Shown here: positions 19,445 through 27,494 of the stretch, piece by piece
Layout of the letters: every line of letters starts with the position of its first letter
Position numbering within the stretch: the stretch's first letter is position 1
From: Microcella alkaliphila
Lineage (GTDB): Bacteria > Actinomycetota > Actinomycetes > Actinomycetales > Microbacteriaceae
DNA: 64,000 nucleotides
Direction: 5' to 3'
Assembly: GCF_002355395.1 (NCBI RefSeq)
Contig: NZ_AP017315.1
Location: forward strand, 2,108,001 to 2,172,000
The notes under the pieces: model-generated
Seen by the model: the letters and a program-made list of their open reading frames with translations, nothing else
Database searches by the model: none
Told to the model about the DNA's origin: nothing
Position numbers and translations under genes: made by a program

Positions 19445-20383
19445 TCAGAAGCCGAACTGCAGGACGAGCAAACCCGGGTACACCGCGAACAGCACGGTCA
19501 CCGGCAAGATGAGGAACACCAGCGGGATGAGCATCGCAACCTCGCGGGTGCCCGCCGCCTCGAGCAGCGAACGCTTGGCGTCGTCGCGGGCGTCGGCCGC
19601 CTGGGCTCTTAGCACCTCGGTCAAGGGCGTACCCCGTTCGATTGCCGCCAACACCTGATCGACCAGGCGCGACACCGGCGGGATCGCCAACTCGTCGCGC
19701 AGTTCGGCGAGGCCCTCCGCTATCGGCTGGCCAGCCGCCTGCCGAGACACCACGCGGTCGAGTTCGCCAGCAAACTCTCCACTGCCCGTGCGGGCAACCC
19801 GACGCAGCGCCTCCACGATGGACTCCCCCGCCGCCACGCTCAGAGCCAAGAACTCGACGACGGTGGGGAATTCCTGGGCGATGCGCTGGGAGCGGCGCTT
19901 CGCCGCACGCGCGAGCACAGCATCCACGAGGGCGATGCCGGCAATCGCGCCGGCGCCGATCCCGACAATGGCGACCGGGATGACGGCCAGCGACTCGCGG
20001 CCGGCGACGACTCCGAGCGCCGCGCCCGCAGCAGCACCGATGAGGGCGCCGGACAGCTGCCGGGTGCGGTGGCCGCCCACCGTCGCGGACGATCCGGACT
20101 GCCGCAGGCGCGTACGGATGGTCGCCTCGCCGCCGAGGACGGACTCGAGAAAGCGCGTACCCCGCTCGGCAAGCGGCGCGAGCAGCGCGCCGAGCACGGG
20201 CAACGGGTCGGAGCGCCGCGGGGCGACAAGCTGGGCGGCGACCGGGCTGACATCGACGAGGTAGGGCGCGAGGCGCTGGTCGAGCCGAGGGCGGCCGATG
20301 CGTGGCACGGCGCTCGCGAGCAACCACAGCCCGAGGCCTAGGGTGCCGCCGGCGACGAGGGCGGCCGCGAGGGCGGGATTCAC
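19445..20383 (-). CDS. tadC: Type II/IV secretion platform protein, TadC-like
   Basis: 312-aa inner-membrane platform protein. One N-terminal TM, a cytoplasmic four-helix region (FPTVVEFLALSVAAGESIVE, the T2SF domain) and two C-terminal TMs (VAMLIPLVFLILPVTVLFAV) are visible. The GTG at 20383 overlaps the tadB stop (GTGA), which decides the start; a much longer frame upstream is the antisense-free overlap with tadB. It should pair with TadB beneath the TadA ATPase. Confidence 0.88.
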   Translation of the reverse strand: MNPALAAALVAGGTLGLGLWLLASAVPRIGRPRLDQRLAPYLVDVSPVAAQLVAPRRSDPLPVLGALLAPLAERGTRFLESVLGGEATIRTRLRQSGSSATVGGHRTRQLSGALIGAAAGAALGVVAGRESLAVIPVAIVGIGAGAIAGIALVDAVLARAAKRRSQRIAQEFPTVVEFLALSVAAGESIVEALRRVARTGSGEFAGELDRVVSRQAAGQPIAEGLAELRDELAIPPVSRLVDQVLAAIERGTPLTEVLRAQAADARDDAKRSLLEAAGTREVAMLIPLVFLILPVTVLFAVYPGLLVLQFGF

Positions 20384-21243
20384 CGGAACCACCGCCCCTC
20401 TTCGGGCAGGCGGCCGATCGCGACCATCAGTCGGTACGCCACCAGAGTTGCCGCGAGGCCCGCGGCGACGAGCGCAACGCCACCCGGCGTGTTGTAGGCG
20501 GCCTGAGCCTCCGGGCGCGAGCCGAGCATGAGCAGCACCACCCAGGGCGCGGCGACGCCGAGCCGCGCGGCCGTGCGCACCCACGATTGGCGCGCCTCCA
20601 CCTCGCCGCGCACCGCCACCTCGGCACGCAGGTAGTGCGACAGCGACCGCAGAACGGCGGGCAGCTCCGTGCCGCCCACCTCCCGCGCCATGCGGAGCGT
20701 CTCGACGATGCGGTCGGCGACCGGGTCGGCAAGGGTCTGCTTCAGGGTGTCGAGGCTCTCATCGAAACGGGCGGTGCGCATCCAGTCGCGGCGAAACGCG
20801 ACGAATGCCGGGCGGACCGGGTCGGGCGCGCTGTCGCCCAGCGCGCTGATCGCGTCGGGAAGCCCACGCCCCGCCCGGATGCTCGACAACAGCAGGTCAA
20901 CGACGTCAGGCCAGAGGGCGCGCAGCGCGCGGCGCCGGGCGGCGGCGCGAGCGCGCAGGAGCAGGATCGGAGCCACCGCGCATACGGCCGCCGCCGCCGG
21001 AGCGAGGGCGAGAACAGGGACCAGCAGGAGGACGAGGCCCGCGCCGATTACCGCCAAGACCACCATCACGGCGACGAGCACGGCGGGCGACACCGCGGCG
21101 AGGCCCGCGCGGGCGAGCAGGTCGGCGAGGCGTCCCGGGGAGCCGGGGCGAGCATCCGCCGGTTTCGGGGTTCGAGGCCAGAGCCAGGGCGAGGCGACCA
21201 GCAGTACTCCCGCGGAGAGGAGCAGGGCGACGACGACGGTCAT
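20380..21243 (-). CDS. tadB: Type II/IV secretion platform protein, TadB-like
   Basis: 287 aa with the T2SF core WPDVVDLLLSSIRAGRGLPD and flanking TM helices at both ends. ATG 21243 overlaps the cpaF stop by 4 nt. Together with TadC it forms the membrane platform through which the ATPase acts. The four-gene overlap chain (cpaF-tadB-tadC) indicates one transcript. Confidence 0.88.
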   Translation of the reverse strand: MTVVVALLLSAGVLLVASPWLWPRTPKPADARPGSPGRLADLLARAGLAAVSPAVLVAVMVVLAVIGAGLVLLLVPVLALAPAAAAVCAVAPILLLRARAAARRRALRALWPDVVDLLLSSIRAGRGLPDAISALGDSAPDPVRPAFVAFRRDWMRTARFDESLDTLKQTLADPVADRIVETLRMAREVGGTELPAVLRSLSHYLRAEVAVRGEVEARQSWVRTAARLGVAAPWVVLLMLGSRPEAQAAYNTPGGVALVAAGLAATLVAYRLMVAIGRLPEEGRWFR

Positions 21244-22481
21244 GCGGCGTGGCCGATCACGGGGCGCGGGTCGAGCCCCGCGTCGGCGAACTTCTGCGGG
21301 CGGGGCGGAAGCGAGCCGGTGGCGACCAGATTGCCGAGAGCGTCGCGGACGAAGAGGGGCGCATCCGTGATTCCGTCGGCGGCGACCGCGCCGGTCGGGG
21401 CAACGATCTCGCGCACGCGACGGCCCCTGTCCGGAGCGAGTTCGAGGTGCACGACGATGTCGATCGCGCTCGCGACCGTCGGCACGACGAACGACGAGTC
21501 GATGTTGCGGCCGGCCAAGAGGGGCAGCGTCGAGAGCTTGATGAGGGCATCCCGTGCGCTGTTGGCGTGCAGCGAGCACATGCCCGGCATTCCGCTATTC
21601 AGGGCGATGAGGAGGTCGAGCGACTCGGCCTCGCGTACCTCACCGACGACCAGGCGGTCGGGACGCATGCGCAGCGCCTCCTTGATGAGGCGGCGCAGGG
21701 TGATCTCGCCCGTGCCCTCGAGGTTTGCGCTGCGGCACTGCATCGCGACGACGTCAGGGGCGTCGAGGTCAAGCTCGAACGTCTCTTCCACCGTGATGAT
21801 GCGCTCGCTCGGGCGGGCGCTCGCCAACAGCGCACCGAGCATCGTCGTCTTGCCGGTGTGCGTCGCGCCGCTGACGAGGATGTTGCAACCCGCCAGCACG
21901 CTCAAGCGCAGAAACTCGGCCGCCTGGGGAGTAAGCGAGCCGAGTTCGACGAGGCGCGTCAGCGAGCGGATGCGCTGCGAGAACTTGCGCACGTTCACCG
22001 CCCAGTGCCGGCGCGTCACGTCGGGGATCGCGACGTGCAGGCGGGAGCCGTCTGGCAGGCTCGCATCGACGAAGGGGGAGCTCAGGTCGACCCGGCGACC
22101 GGTGGCCTGCAGCATCCGCTCGACGATGACGCGCACCTGATCGTCGGTGAGCGTGAGCGGCACGCGCTCGGTCACACCCGAGCGGGCGACGAAGATCGCG
22201 TCGGGCGCGTTCAGCCAAATCTCTTCGACCTCGGCGTCGTCGAAGTAGGGCTGGAGGGCGCCATACCCGGTGAGGCCGGCGAGCACCTCGCCGTGCGTGC
22301 GCACCTCATCGTGGATGCGCGGCAGCGCCCCCGACAGCGACCGCTCGGCGTAGACGCGCAGCTCTTCGCGCACGAGACGCTCGGCCGCGTCGGGATCGCG
22401 GTGCAGGTCGACGCGCTCGCTGCGCACGCGGGCCCGCACCCGGTCGGTGATGGTGGCGACGGGGGTGGACATGCGCGACAT
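21240..22481 (-). CDS. cpaF: Type IV pilus/secretion ATPase, CpaF/TadA family
   Basis: Hexameric ATPase powering Flp pilus assembly, 413 aa from the ATG at 22481 (22472 is equally possible). Walker A ILVSGATHTGKTTMLGALL, the Asp-box ERIITVEETFELDLD, Walker B RPDRLVVGEVREAE and the His-box SLHANSARDAL are present. It heads the operon. Actinobacterial loci usually have an ssd (MinD-like) gene upstream, but here the divergent neighbour is a decarboxylase-like gene. Confidence 0.93.
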   Translation of the reverse strand: MSRMSTPVATITDRVRARVRSERVDLHRDPDAAERLVREELRVYAERSLSGALPRIHDEVRTHGEVLAGLTGYGALQPYFDDAEVEEIWLNAPDAIFVARSGVTERVPLTLTDDQVRVIVERMLQATGRRVDLSSPFVDASLPDGSRLHVAIPDVTRRHWAVNVRKFSQRIRSLTRLVELGSLTPQAAEFLRLSVLAGCNILVSGATHTGKTTMLGALLASARPSERIITVEETFELDLDAPDVVAMQCRSANLEGTGEITLRRLIKEALRMRPDRLVVGEVREAESLDLLIALNSGMPGMCSLHANSARDALIKLSTLPLLAGRNIDSSFVVPTVASAIDIVVHLELAPDRGRRVREIVAPTGAVAADGITDAPLFVRDALGNLVATGSLPPRPQKFADAGLDPRPVIGHAA

Positions 22482-22551
22482 TGTGCGCGGGGGTGGGGCG
22501 GGCATCCGAGTTTCTGTCCACAAGCGCCTGGATGATCGCCAAAAATACCTA

Positions 22552-22569
22552 TCGTTTGTTTCCGAATGA
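22552..22569. promoter_or_regulatory. Regulon operator copy A (TCGTTTGTTTCCGAATGA)
   Basis: Imperfect palindrome directly upstream of a TAGGCT -10 box (22575-22580), in front of the decarboxylase-like gene. It matches the copies at 27495 and 31688 in 13 to 15 of 18 positions. Sitting in the -35/spacer region, it would block RNA polymerase when occupied. A MarR-type regulator encoded at 31095 is the candidate binder (inference). Confidence 0.65.
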
Positions 22570-22586
22570 ATCGCTAGGCTGGGGCA

Positions 22587-23399
22587 ATGGCTGACCTCAC
22601 CGGCTTCATGGCCCCGCAAACCCCCACCGGCAAGAGCGCGATCATTCCCGACATGCCGTGGTACTACTCCGGAACGCTACTCACCGCCGAGTACCGCACC
22701 GACCCCGCGAACGTCGCCGCACTCCTTCCCGAAGGCCTCGAGCTTGCCGACGACGACCCCGGTGCCGTGGCTCTCATCTGGGCCGACTGGCAGTCGTGCT
22801 CGGCGTCGGGCGCGGAACTGCTCGACCCACAGCGCTCGCAGTACCTCGAAACCTTCGCCGTCGTGCGCGTGAAGCACGACGGCCAGACCTACACCCGCTG
22901 CGTCGCCATCTGGGTGACAAAAGACTTCGCGATCGCCCGCGGCTGGTTCCAGGGCTACCCGAAGAAGCTGGGGAGCATGGCCGTCACGCGCGTCATGAAC
23001 GTCGGGCGCGCCGCGCCGCGCCTCGCCCCGGGCGCGAAAATCGGCGCCTCGCTCGCCGCCTACGACCACCGACTGGCCTCGCTGGTCGTCACCCTCGAAG
23101 CCGAGAGCGACACCAACGGCTTCGTCAACGGCCACCCCATGCTGCACTCGCGCTGGATGCCGTCGATCACCCCTGGAGCCGGCAACTCGCTCGACCAGCT
23201 CATCACCATGGGTGGAGTCGACGCCGAGGTCGGTGCCACCTGGCGCGGCGACTTCGAGCTCGAACTGTACGACTCCCCCTGGGACGAGCTCGCGTCGATC
23301 CTGCCCATCCACGAGAAAATCGGTGCCTACTACCGCGAAATCGGCGTGACCTTCAACGGCGGCACGCTCGTCGCCGACCGGTCGAACCCGAGCATCTAG
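22587..23399 (+). CDS. Acetoacetate-decarboxylase-family protein
   Basis: 270 aa. The family core is seen in ETFAVVRVKHDGQTYTRC, then GYPKKLGSMAVTRV, where a lysine of the PKK motif corresponds to the Schiff-base lysine of acetoacetate decarboxylase, and NGHPMLHSRWMP. Many members act on larger keto acids or as cyclases/aldolases, so the substrate is open. A TAGGCT box ends 6 nt before the ATG, suggesting a leaderless mRNA. The operator immediately upstream ties it to the aromatic/amine cluster 4-14 kb away. Confidence 0.82.
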   Translation: MADLTGFMAPQTPTGKSAIIPDMPWYYSGTLLTAEYRTDPANVAALLPEGLELADDDPGAVALIWADWQSCSASGAELLDPQRSQYLETFAVVRVKHDGQTYTRCVAIWVTKDFAIARGWFQGYPKKLGSMAVTRVMNVGRAAPRLAPGAKIGASLAAYDHRLASLVVTLEAESDTNGFVNGHPMLHSRWMPSITPGAGNSLDQLITMGGVDAEVGATWRGDFELELYDSPWDELASILPIHEKIGAYYREIGVTFNGGTLVADRSNPSI

Positions 23400-23439
23400 C
23401 GTGTGCGCGGCAGGATGCCCTGCCGCCACGAACACCCGA

Positions 23440-23458
23440 GTGGTACCGTATGTGGTAC
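23440..23458. promoter_or_regulatory. Repeated GTGGTAC boxes before the toxin-antitoxin operon
   Basis: GTGGTACCGTATGTGGTAC contains two GTGGTAC boxes 12 bp apart, 17 nt before the antitoxin start. Phd/YefM antitoxins autorepress by binding short repeated palindromes at this position, so this is the probable operator. Confidence 0.5.
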
Positions 23459-23474
23459 GACTCGGGAGGCCGTC

Positions 23475-23726
23475 ATGACCGCGATCAGTGCATCCGAAGC
23501 GCGAAAGACGCTCTTTGGGATCATCCAGCAGGTGAACGACGACCATGCGCCCGTTGAAGTGGTGTCGAAGCACGGCAACGCCGTCATTCTGTCGAAGGCC
23601 GACTATGACGCGATGGCCGAGACCGCCCACCTACTGCGGAACCCTGCCAACGCCGAGCGGCTGCTCGCGTCGATCGAGCGCGCCCGGCGCGGAGAGTTCG
23701 AGCAGCACGACCTCGTCGACCCGTGA
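23475..23726 (+). CDS. yefM: Phd/YefM-family antitoxin
   Basis: 83 aa. The N-terminal DNA-binding fold is typical (ISASEARKTLFGIIQQVNDD, then VVSKHGNAVILSKADYDAMA). The C-terminal part (LLRNPANAERLLASIERARRG) is the toxin-binding tail. Start MTAISASEAR is preceded by GGGAGG. Its stop overlaps the toxin start by 4 nt. It neutralises and co-represses with the following YoeB. Confidence 0.93.
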   Translation: MTAISASEARKTLFGIIQQVNDDHAPVEVVSKHGNAVILSKADYDAMAETAHLLRNPANAERLLASIERARRGEFEQHDLVDP

Positions 23727-23983
23727 CTCGCGCCCTGGCGTTCGACGCCCACGGCTGGGAAGACTACGTCTACTGGCAGCGCCAAGATCGTAAGACGCTG
23801 AAGCGCATCAACACCCTGATCGCCGACGTGCTTCGTGATCCTTTTGCCGGGATCGGCAAGCCCGAGCCACTCAAGCACGTGCTGTCGGGCGCCTGGTCTC
23901 GCCGAATCGACGACACCAACCGGCTCGTGTACTACGTCACCGACGAGCACATCGTGATTCTGCAGGCGCGGGCGCACTACTAG
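23723..23983 (+). CDS. yoeB: Txe/YoeB-family mRNA-interferase toxin
   Basis: 86-aa RelE-superfamily endoribonuclease that cleaves mRNA on the ribosome. YoeB hallmarks are WEDYVYWQRQDRKTLKRIN at the N-terminus, FAGIGKPEPLKHVLSGAWSR with the conserved Glu and Arg, RIDDTNRLVYYV, and a terminal His-Tyr (RAHY). The GTG start overlaps the antitoxin stop. Its own stop codon TAG is the first triplet of a 33-bp tandem repeat related to the end of the glutamine-synthetase-like gene, so the pair abuts a recombination scar. Confidence 0.93.
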   Translation: MTRALAFDAHGWEDYVYWQRQDRKTLKRINTLIADVLRDPFAGIGKPEPLKHVLSGAWSRRIDDTNRLVYYVTDEHIVILQARAHY

Positions 23984-24046
23984 AGGTCGAGACGGCACCC
24001 ACGCTTCCTCGACTAGAGATCGAGACAGCACCCACGCTTCCTCGAC
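23981..24046. repeat. Two tandem 33-bp repeats plus start of a third
   Basis: Units 23981-24013 and 24014-24046 differ at two positions. Each begins TAGAGRTCGAGAC and ends CTTCCTCGAC, and a third unit begins at 24047 and runs into the duplicated gene end. Each junction recreates CTCGACTAGAGRTCGAG, an inverted repeat (CTCGAC/GTCGAG) around TAGAG that also spans the stop codon of the intact gene at 26034-26050. They resemble nested copies of a recombination site. Confidence 0.85.
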
Positions 24047-24183
24047 TAGAGGTCGAGGAAGTACTCCTTGACCTCCCACTCGGTGACCTCGTCGGGCATC
24101 TCGGGGCCGACCGCCTCCGTGAAGCGCTCGATCTCGTCGCGCTTCATCACCTCGAAGACGTCGACCAGCGGGCCGCCCATCAG
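24039..24183. repeat. 145-bp direct repeat, left copy
   Basis: Identical base for base to 26032-26176. It covers the last ~45 codons and stop of the glutamine-synthetase-like gene in the same orientation. Identity stops sharply at both ends. Confidence 0.95.
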
Positions 24184-24270
24184 CCCGAGGAGGCGCTCGT
24201 CGGCGCGCAGGGCATCGGCGGCATCCCCCAGGAACTTCGCGAGCACAGGGAAGAACTCGTCTTGGCGGGC
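24046..24270 (-). pseudogene. 3' remnant of a second glutamine-synthetase-like gene
   Basis: Reading leftward the frame encodes a C-terminal fragment (EFFPVLAKFLGDAADALRAD, then GGPLVDVFEVMKRDEIERF) homologous to residues ~400-452 of the intact gene at 26039. The last 45 codons are identical at DNA level. Upstream of that it diverges (ERLLGLM against ERLRELM) and homology vanishes near 24270. It is the decapitated end of a related gene or of an incoming element carrying one. Confidence 0.8.
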
Positions 24271-24365
24271 GCAGGCAACGGCGTGGAAGACGCGGTGGAC
24301 AGCCTAAGCTCACGACTGATTTCACCAACGGCCGTCGCAAATGTCGTCAGGTGTTTAACTGAGAA

Positions 24366-24746
24366 TTATCCGACTGTATCGTGGCTGGTCGATGCGTCGC
24401 GTCTGGCGTGAGTGCGAACAAGAAACACCTGAGTCATGAGCCATCCTGCTGTGATTGCGAAGCCATGCCAGACCGGCTGGATCGTCCCAGCGAGTGCGGA
24501 TAAGGCGACTCCCGTCGCGAGCGCAAGGCCGCTTCCGGCAAGCAGCGCCCACCCCGTATTGAACTTGCCTAACAAGAACGGCAGCGAGGCCGCAATACCC
24601 GCTAATGCTCCTACGCACACCCCTAGCAGCAAGTAAAAGACAGCGAGAGGGACCCACCCGCCGAGAACAGATACAGCGGTCGCTAGATAGAGCAAACTAG
24701 CGAGGCTACAACTAACGAGACCCGCGAGTAACCGACGTGTTCTCAC
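24366..24746 (-). CDS. Small multispanning membrane protein inside the repeat-bounded block
   Basis: 126 aa with four predicted helices (LAGLVSCSLASLLYLATAVS, WVPLAVFYLLLGVCVGALA, GWALLAGSGLALATGVALSA, WHGFAITAGWLMTQVFLV) and a polar tail. No family recognised. It overlaps the stop of the preceding exported-protein gene by 4 nt, so the two are co-translated. Base composition is less G+C-rich than the flanks. A protective partner for the exported protein is one possibility (inference only). Confidence 0.65.
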   Translation of the reverse strand: MRTRRLLAGLVSCSLASLLYLATAVSVLGGWVPLAVFYLLLGVCVGALAGIAASLPFLLGKFNTGWALLAGSGLALATGVALSALAGTIQPVWHGFAITAGWLMTQVFLVRTHARRDASTSHDTVG

Positions 24747-25825
24747 GAAGCGTTCCTCAGATTGTTTGCGAAGACAGCCCAGTTTGCCGCGGCCGCCGCG
24801 CGGTACACCGCGTTATTGATCCATCCGTTGTTGATCCGAGCGTTCACATAGAGGCGATTGTCGCTACGGAACGAAAACTTTATTGTGGAACCTTGGCCAT
24901 GAAAGTGATTTCGTGTCGCTACGAAGCCAAAGTTGAATGTTGTTGAAGTCCTTTCCAGTCGACCCATTGTGCATTCATAATTGTTGAACGCAACAGTGAG
25001 TGGGAGCAATTGGTTGAAGGTCGGAAAATTTCGCGGCGCACCGGCGACAGGAAAATGACAATTGAAGCAACTTTTTAAAATTCGCTCGACGGCTACTGGT
25101 GTTTTTCCCGTGTTGTAACTGTAAGAATACGACCATGCAGGGTCCGCCAAGACAGGAAATGTCTCAGATCCAGTCAGTTCGACATGTTGCGTTAGAACGC
25201 CTTCACTCCACGTGAAGTATGTATGCACATCTAGACCGTTCGCGTCTCTGGCCCAGGGCACCTCGAGAGTCGCAAGTACCTCTTCAGAGGGCCCCACCAT
25301 ATAAATCAGGTCGGCAGTCTCGTCCATCCGAGTGTCGTGAGGAAGATCCACGTCGTAAGAGAACGCTGTCGGTGAGTCACTAGAACCAATTGTCGAGATT
25401 ATGCGGTACCCCCATTGCGTTTCCTGCAGAAACGCCACGGAATCCTTGTCCTCGACTTCTAGTCGATAGACGCCCTCAATCTCGGGCGCGATCACACCCG
25501 TCGCGAATTCAACGTACACAGTTGGTGGTGGGACTAACTGCGCGCCACTGTCCAGTAATTCGTTCTCAGAGGGTGAATCAGTAGCAATTGTGATACCGTC
25601 GTCCGAAGCAATTGGAGAGATTGTGGAGTTTGGCTGTGACTCTTCGAGAATTTCCGGAAAGGCTGTGGCGAGCATACTCGAGAACGCGTCCGCATCTGCA
25701 TACCCGGCTGGATCAATTTCCGATGACGGCACTTGCGCGCCGATAGTAAGCGAAGAAATGACTAGAAGGGCGCCTAGCTTCACCGCGTCTCCGATCGTAG
25801 GTGATTCGGACAGTAACACACTCAA
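24743..25825 (-). CDS. Putative exported protein of unknown function
   Basis: 360 aa. A hydrophobic segment (KLGALLVISSLTIGAQVPSS) near residue 16 looks like an uncleaved or weak signal. The middle is an acidic, beta-rich region (FATGVIAPEIEGVYRLEVED). The C-terminal ~130 residues form a distinct domain starting DPAWSYSYSYNTGKTPVAVE with three cysteines (CFNCHFP, YECTMG) and ending with VNARINNGWINNAVYR. Secreted actinobacterial proteins with a variable middle and compact C-terminal domain include toxins, but no toxin family is established. Codon use is AT-richer than neighbours, indicating transfer. Confidence 0.6.
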   Translation of the reverse strand: MSVLLSESPTIGDAVKLGALLVISSLTIGAQVPSSEIDPAGYADADAFSSMLATAFPEILEESQPNSTISPIASDDGITIATDSPSENELLDSGAQLVPPPTVYVEFATGVIAPEIEGVYRLEVEDKDSVAFLQETQWGYRIISTIGSSDSPTAFSYDVDLPHDTRMDETADLIYMVGPSEEVLATLEVPWARDANGLDVHTYFTWSEGVLTQHVELTGSETFPVLADPAWSYSYSYNTGKTPVAVERILKSCFNCHFPVAGAPRNFPTFNQLLPLTVAFNNYECTMGRLERTSTTFNFGFVATRNHFHGQGSTIKFSFRSDNRLYVNARINNGWINNAVYRAAAAANWAVFANNLRNAS

Positions 25826-26031
25826 GCTAAATTGACCACTACTTGCTTACGTGGCCGCCCAGTGGGAGTCAACCGGCGACGATTTCGGCGGAACGTTTTC
25901 GAAAGAAGAGACGAGCGTGGAGCGCAGGAGTTGGCCCTCGCAACCTCGGCCTGTACGCGGCATTACGGTCGATCACATCGTCACATCGTCGTTCGTCGGG
26001 TTCACACCCACTACGTGTGTCGGCTTGGCGC
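25826..26031. other. Non-coding remnant DNA at right end of the block
   Basis: No convincing gene. A frame at 25851-26042 encodes AAQWESTGDDFGGTFSKEE and continues to the repeat, which might be the tail of a deleted gene, but no homology is recognised. The upstream half may hold the promoter of the exported-protein gene. Confidence 0.4.
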
Positions 26032-26176
26032 TCCTCGACTAGAGGTCGAGGAAGTACTCCTTGACCTCCCACTCGGTGACCTCGTCGGGCATCTCGGGGC
26101 CGACCGCCTCCGTGAAGCGCTCGATCTCGTCGCGCTTCATCACCTCGAAGACGTCGACCAGCGGGCCGCCCATCAG
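26032..26176. repeat. 145-bp direct repeat, right copy (3' end of intact gene)
   Basis: Perfect match to 24039-24183. It contains the authentic stop codon (26041-26039) and the inverted repeat CTCGACTAGAGGTCGAG at 26034-26050. Confidence 0.95.
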
Positions 26177-27397
26177 TTCGCGCAGGCGCTCGTCCGCGCG
26201 CAGGGCGTCGAGGGCGTCGCCGAGGGTCATGGGCAGCACCGGGAACGACTCGTCCTCGTAGGCGTAGCCGACGGCGGCGGGCGGCGGCTCCAACTCGCGG
26301 CGGATGCCGTCGAGACCCGCGGCGAGCAGCGCCGCCGTCATCAGGTAGGCGTTCGCGGCGCCATCGCCGAGGCGGATCTCGAGGCGGGTGCCTCCCCCGC
26401 GCTCCGGCGGGATGCGCAGCATCGCGCTGCGGTTGTCGAAGCCCCAGTTGGCGCGGTACGGCGCGAGCGTGTCGGGCCCGAGGCGGCGGAACGAGTTGAT
26501 CGTCGGGTTGCAGATGGCAACAAGGGCGGGCGCGTGCTCCATGATGCCCGCGATCATGTGGCGGGCCATCGTGCTCAGCCCGTCGGAGGCCGACACGTCG
26601 TGCATGAGGTTTTCGCCCGTCGGGCTTTCGAGCGACAGGTGCAGGTGGAAGCCGCTGCCGCCCTCGTCGCTCCACGGCTTGCCCGAGAAGGTGGCGGCCT
26701 GGCCGAGACGGGCGATGACGTCCTTGACGCCGGCCTTGAGCATCCAGATGCGGTCGCACGCGTCGAGCGCCTCGCCGTGCCAGATGTTGATCTCGTACTG
26801 GCTGGGGCTGAACTCGTGGTTGCCGGCGAACACGCCGATGCGCAGCCGGTCGAGCATGCGCAATAGGTGCAGGAAGGTGCCCTTCGGGTCGACCGTCGCG
26901 CCCGAGGTGTAGACGCGGCCTGACGGGTTGATCGCGCGGCGGTAGGTTCCGTCCTCGTTCTTGTCGGCAATGTAGAACTCGAGCTCGGGCCCGGCGACCG
27001 GCACGAGGCCGAGCGCCTTGTACTCGTTCACCATGCGCTCGAGCAGCGTGCGCGGGGCCAGCTCGTTCGGCGTCATGTCGGGGTTGTTCGCGCCGGCGAC
27101 GACGTAGGCGACGCCCGGCTCCCACGGCAGGGCGCGCCACGAGTCAGGCACGATCTGCGTGACGAAGTCCTCCAGCCCGTTCGACAGCACGTCGGCGCCG
27201 TCGAGCACGCCGCCCTGCGTCGTCGTCACCCACACGCCCTGGCAGAAAGTCGGCCCACCGTGGTGGATTTTGTCGAGCTCGCTCACGAGCAGATCCTTCG
27301 AGCGGATCGTGCCGATAATGTCGGCGTAAATCACGCGGAGCACGTCGATCTCGGCGGCGATGAGCTCGCTCTGCAGGTTGGCGAGGCTGTGCGTCAT
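26039..27397 (-). CDS. Glutamine-synthetase-family ligase, probable gamma-glutamylamide synthetase
   Basis: 452 aa of the GlnA-like fold. Metal and substrate motifs are intact: VAGPELEFYI, GNHEFSPSQYEIN, GSGFHLHLS, NPTINSFRRL, NRSAMLRIP and RLEIRLGDGAANAYL. It is not a housekeeping GlnA: it lacks the adenylylation-loop region and resembles the amine gamma-glutamylating ligases of aniline and alkylamine degradation (AtdA1/TdnQ, IpuC) and PuuA. ATG 27397 is preferred over 27418 because AGGGAG sits 8 nt before it. Divergent to a class I amidotransferase, with the shared operator B between them. Its 3' end is the site of the 145-bp duplication. Confidence 0.85.
   Translation of the reverse strand: MTHSLANLQSELIAAEIDVLRVIYADIIGTIRSKDLLVSELDKIHHGGPTFCQGVWVTTTQGGVLDGADVLSNGLEDFVTQIVPDSWRALPWEPGVAYVVAGANNPDMTPNELAPRTLLERMVNEYKALGLVPVAGPELEFYIADKNEDGTYRRAINPSGRVYTSGATVDPKGTFLHLLRMLDRLRIGVFAGNHEFSPSQYEINIWHGEALDACDRIWMLKAGVKDVIARLGQAATFSGKPWSDEGGSGFHLHLSLESPTGENLMHDVSASDGLSTMARHMIAGIMEHAPALVAICNPTINSFRRLGPDTLAPYRANWGFDNRSAMLRIPPERGGGTRLEIRLGDGAANAYLMTAALLAAGLDGIRRELEPPPAAVGYAYEDESFPVLPMTLGDALDALRADERLRELMGGPLVDVFEVMKRDEIERFTEAVGPEMPDEVTEWEVKEYFLDL
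26177..26177. other. Junction where repeat identity ends inside the ligase gene
   Basis: The two copies diverge immediately after CCCATCAG, at codon ~408 of the ligase, marking a recombination breakpoint. Confidence 0.6.
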
Positions 27398-27494
27398 GGT
27401 GCGACTCCCTTGTGGCACTCGTGGCGTTTCTGGGCGACGCTACCGCTCAACTCGGGTGGTCTGTCGGGGCGCGCCCTGGCGAATCGTCACTGAT

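Noticed and set aside
23981..24046. CRISPR array from the 33-bp tandem repeats
   Set aside because: The repeats are directly contiguous without spacers and only two to three units long; no cas genes nearby.
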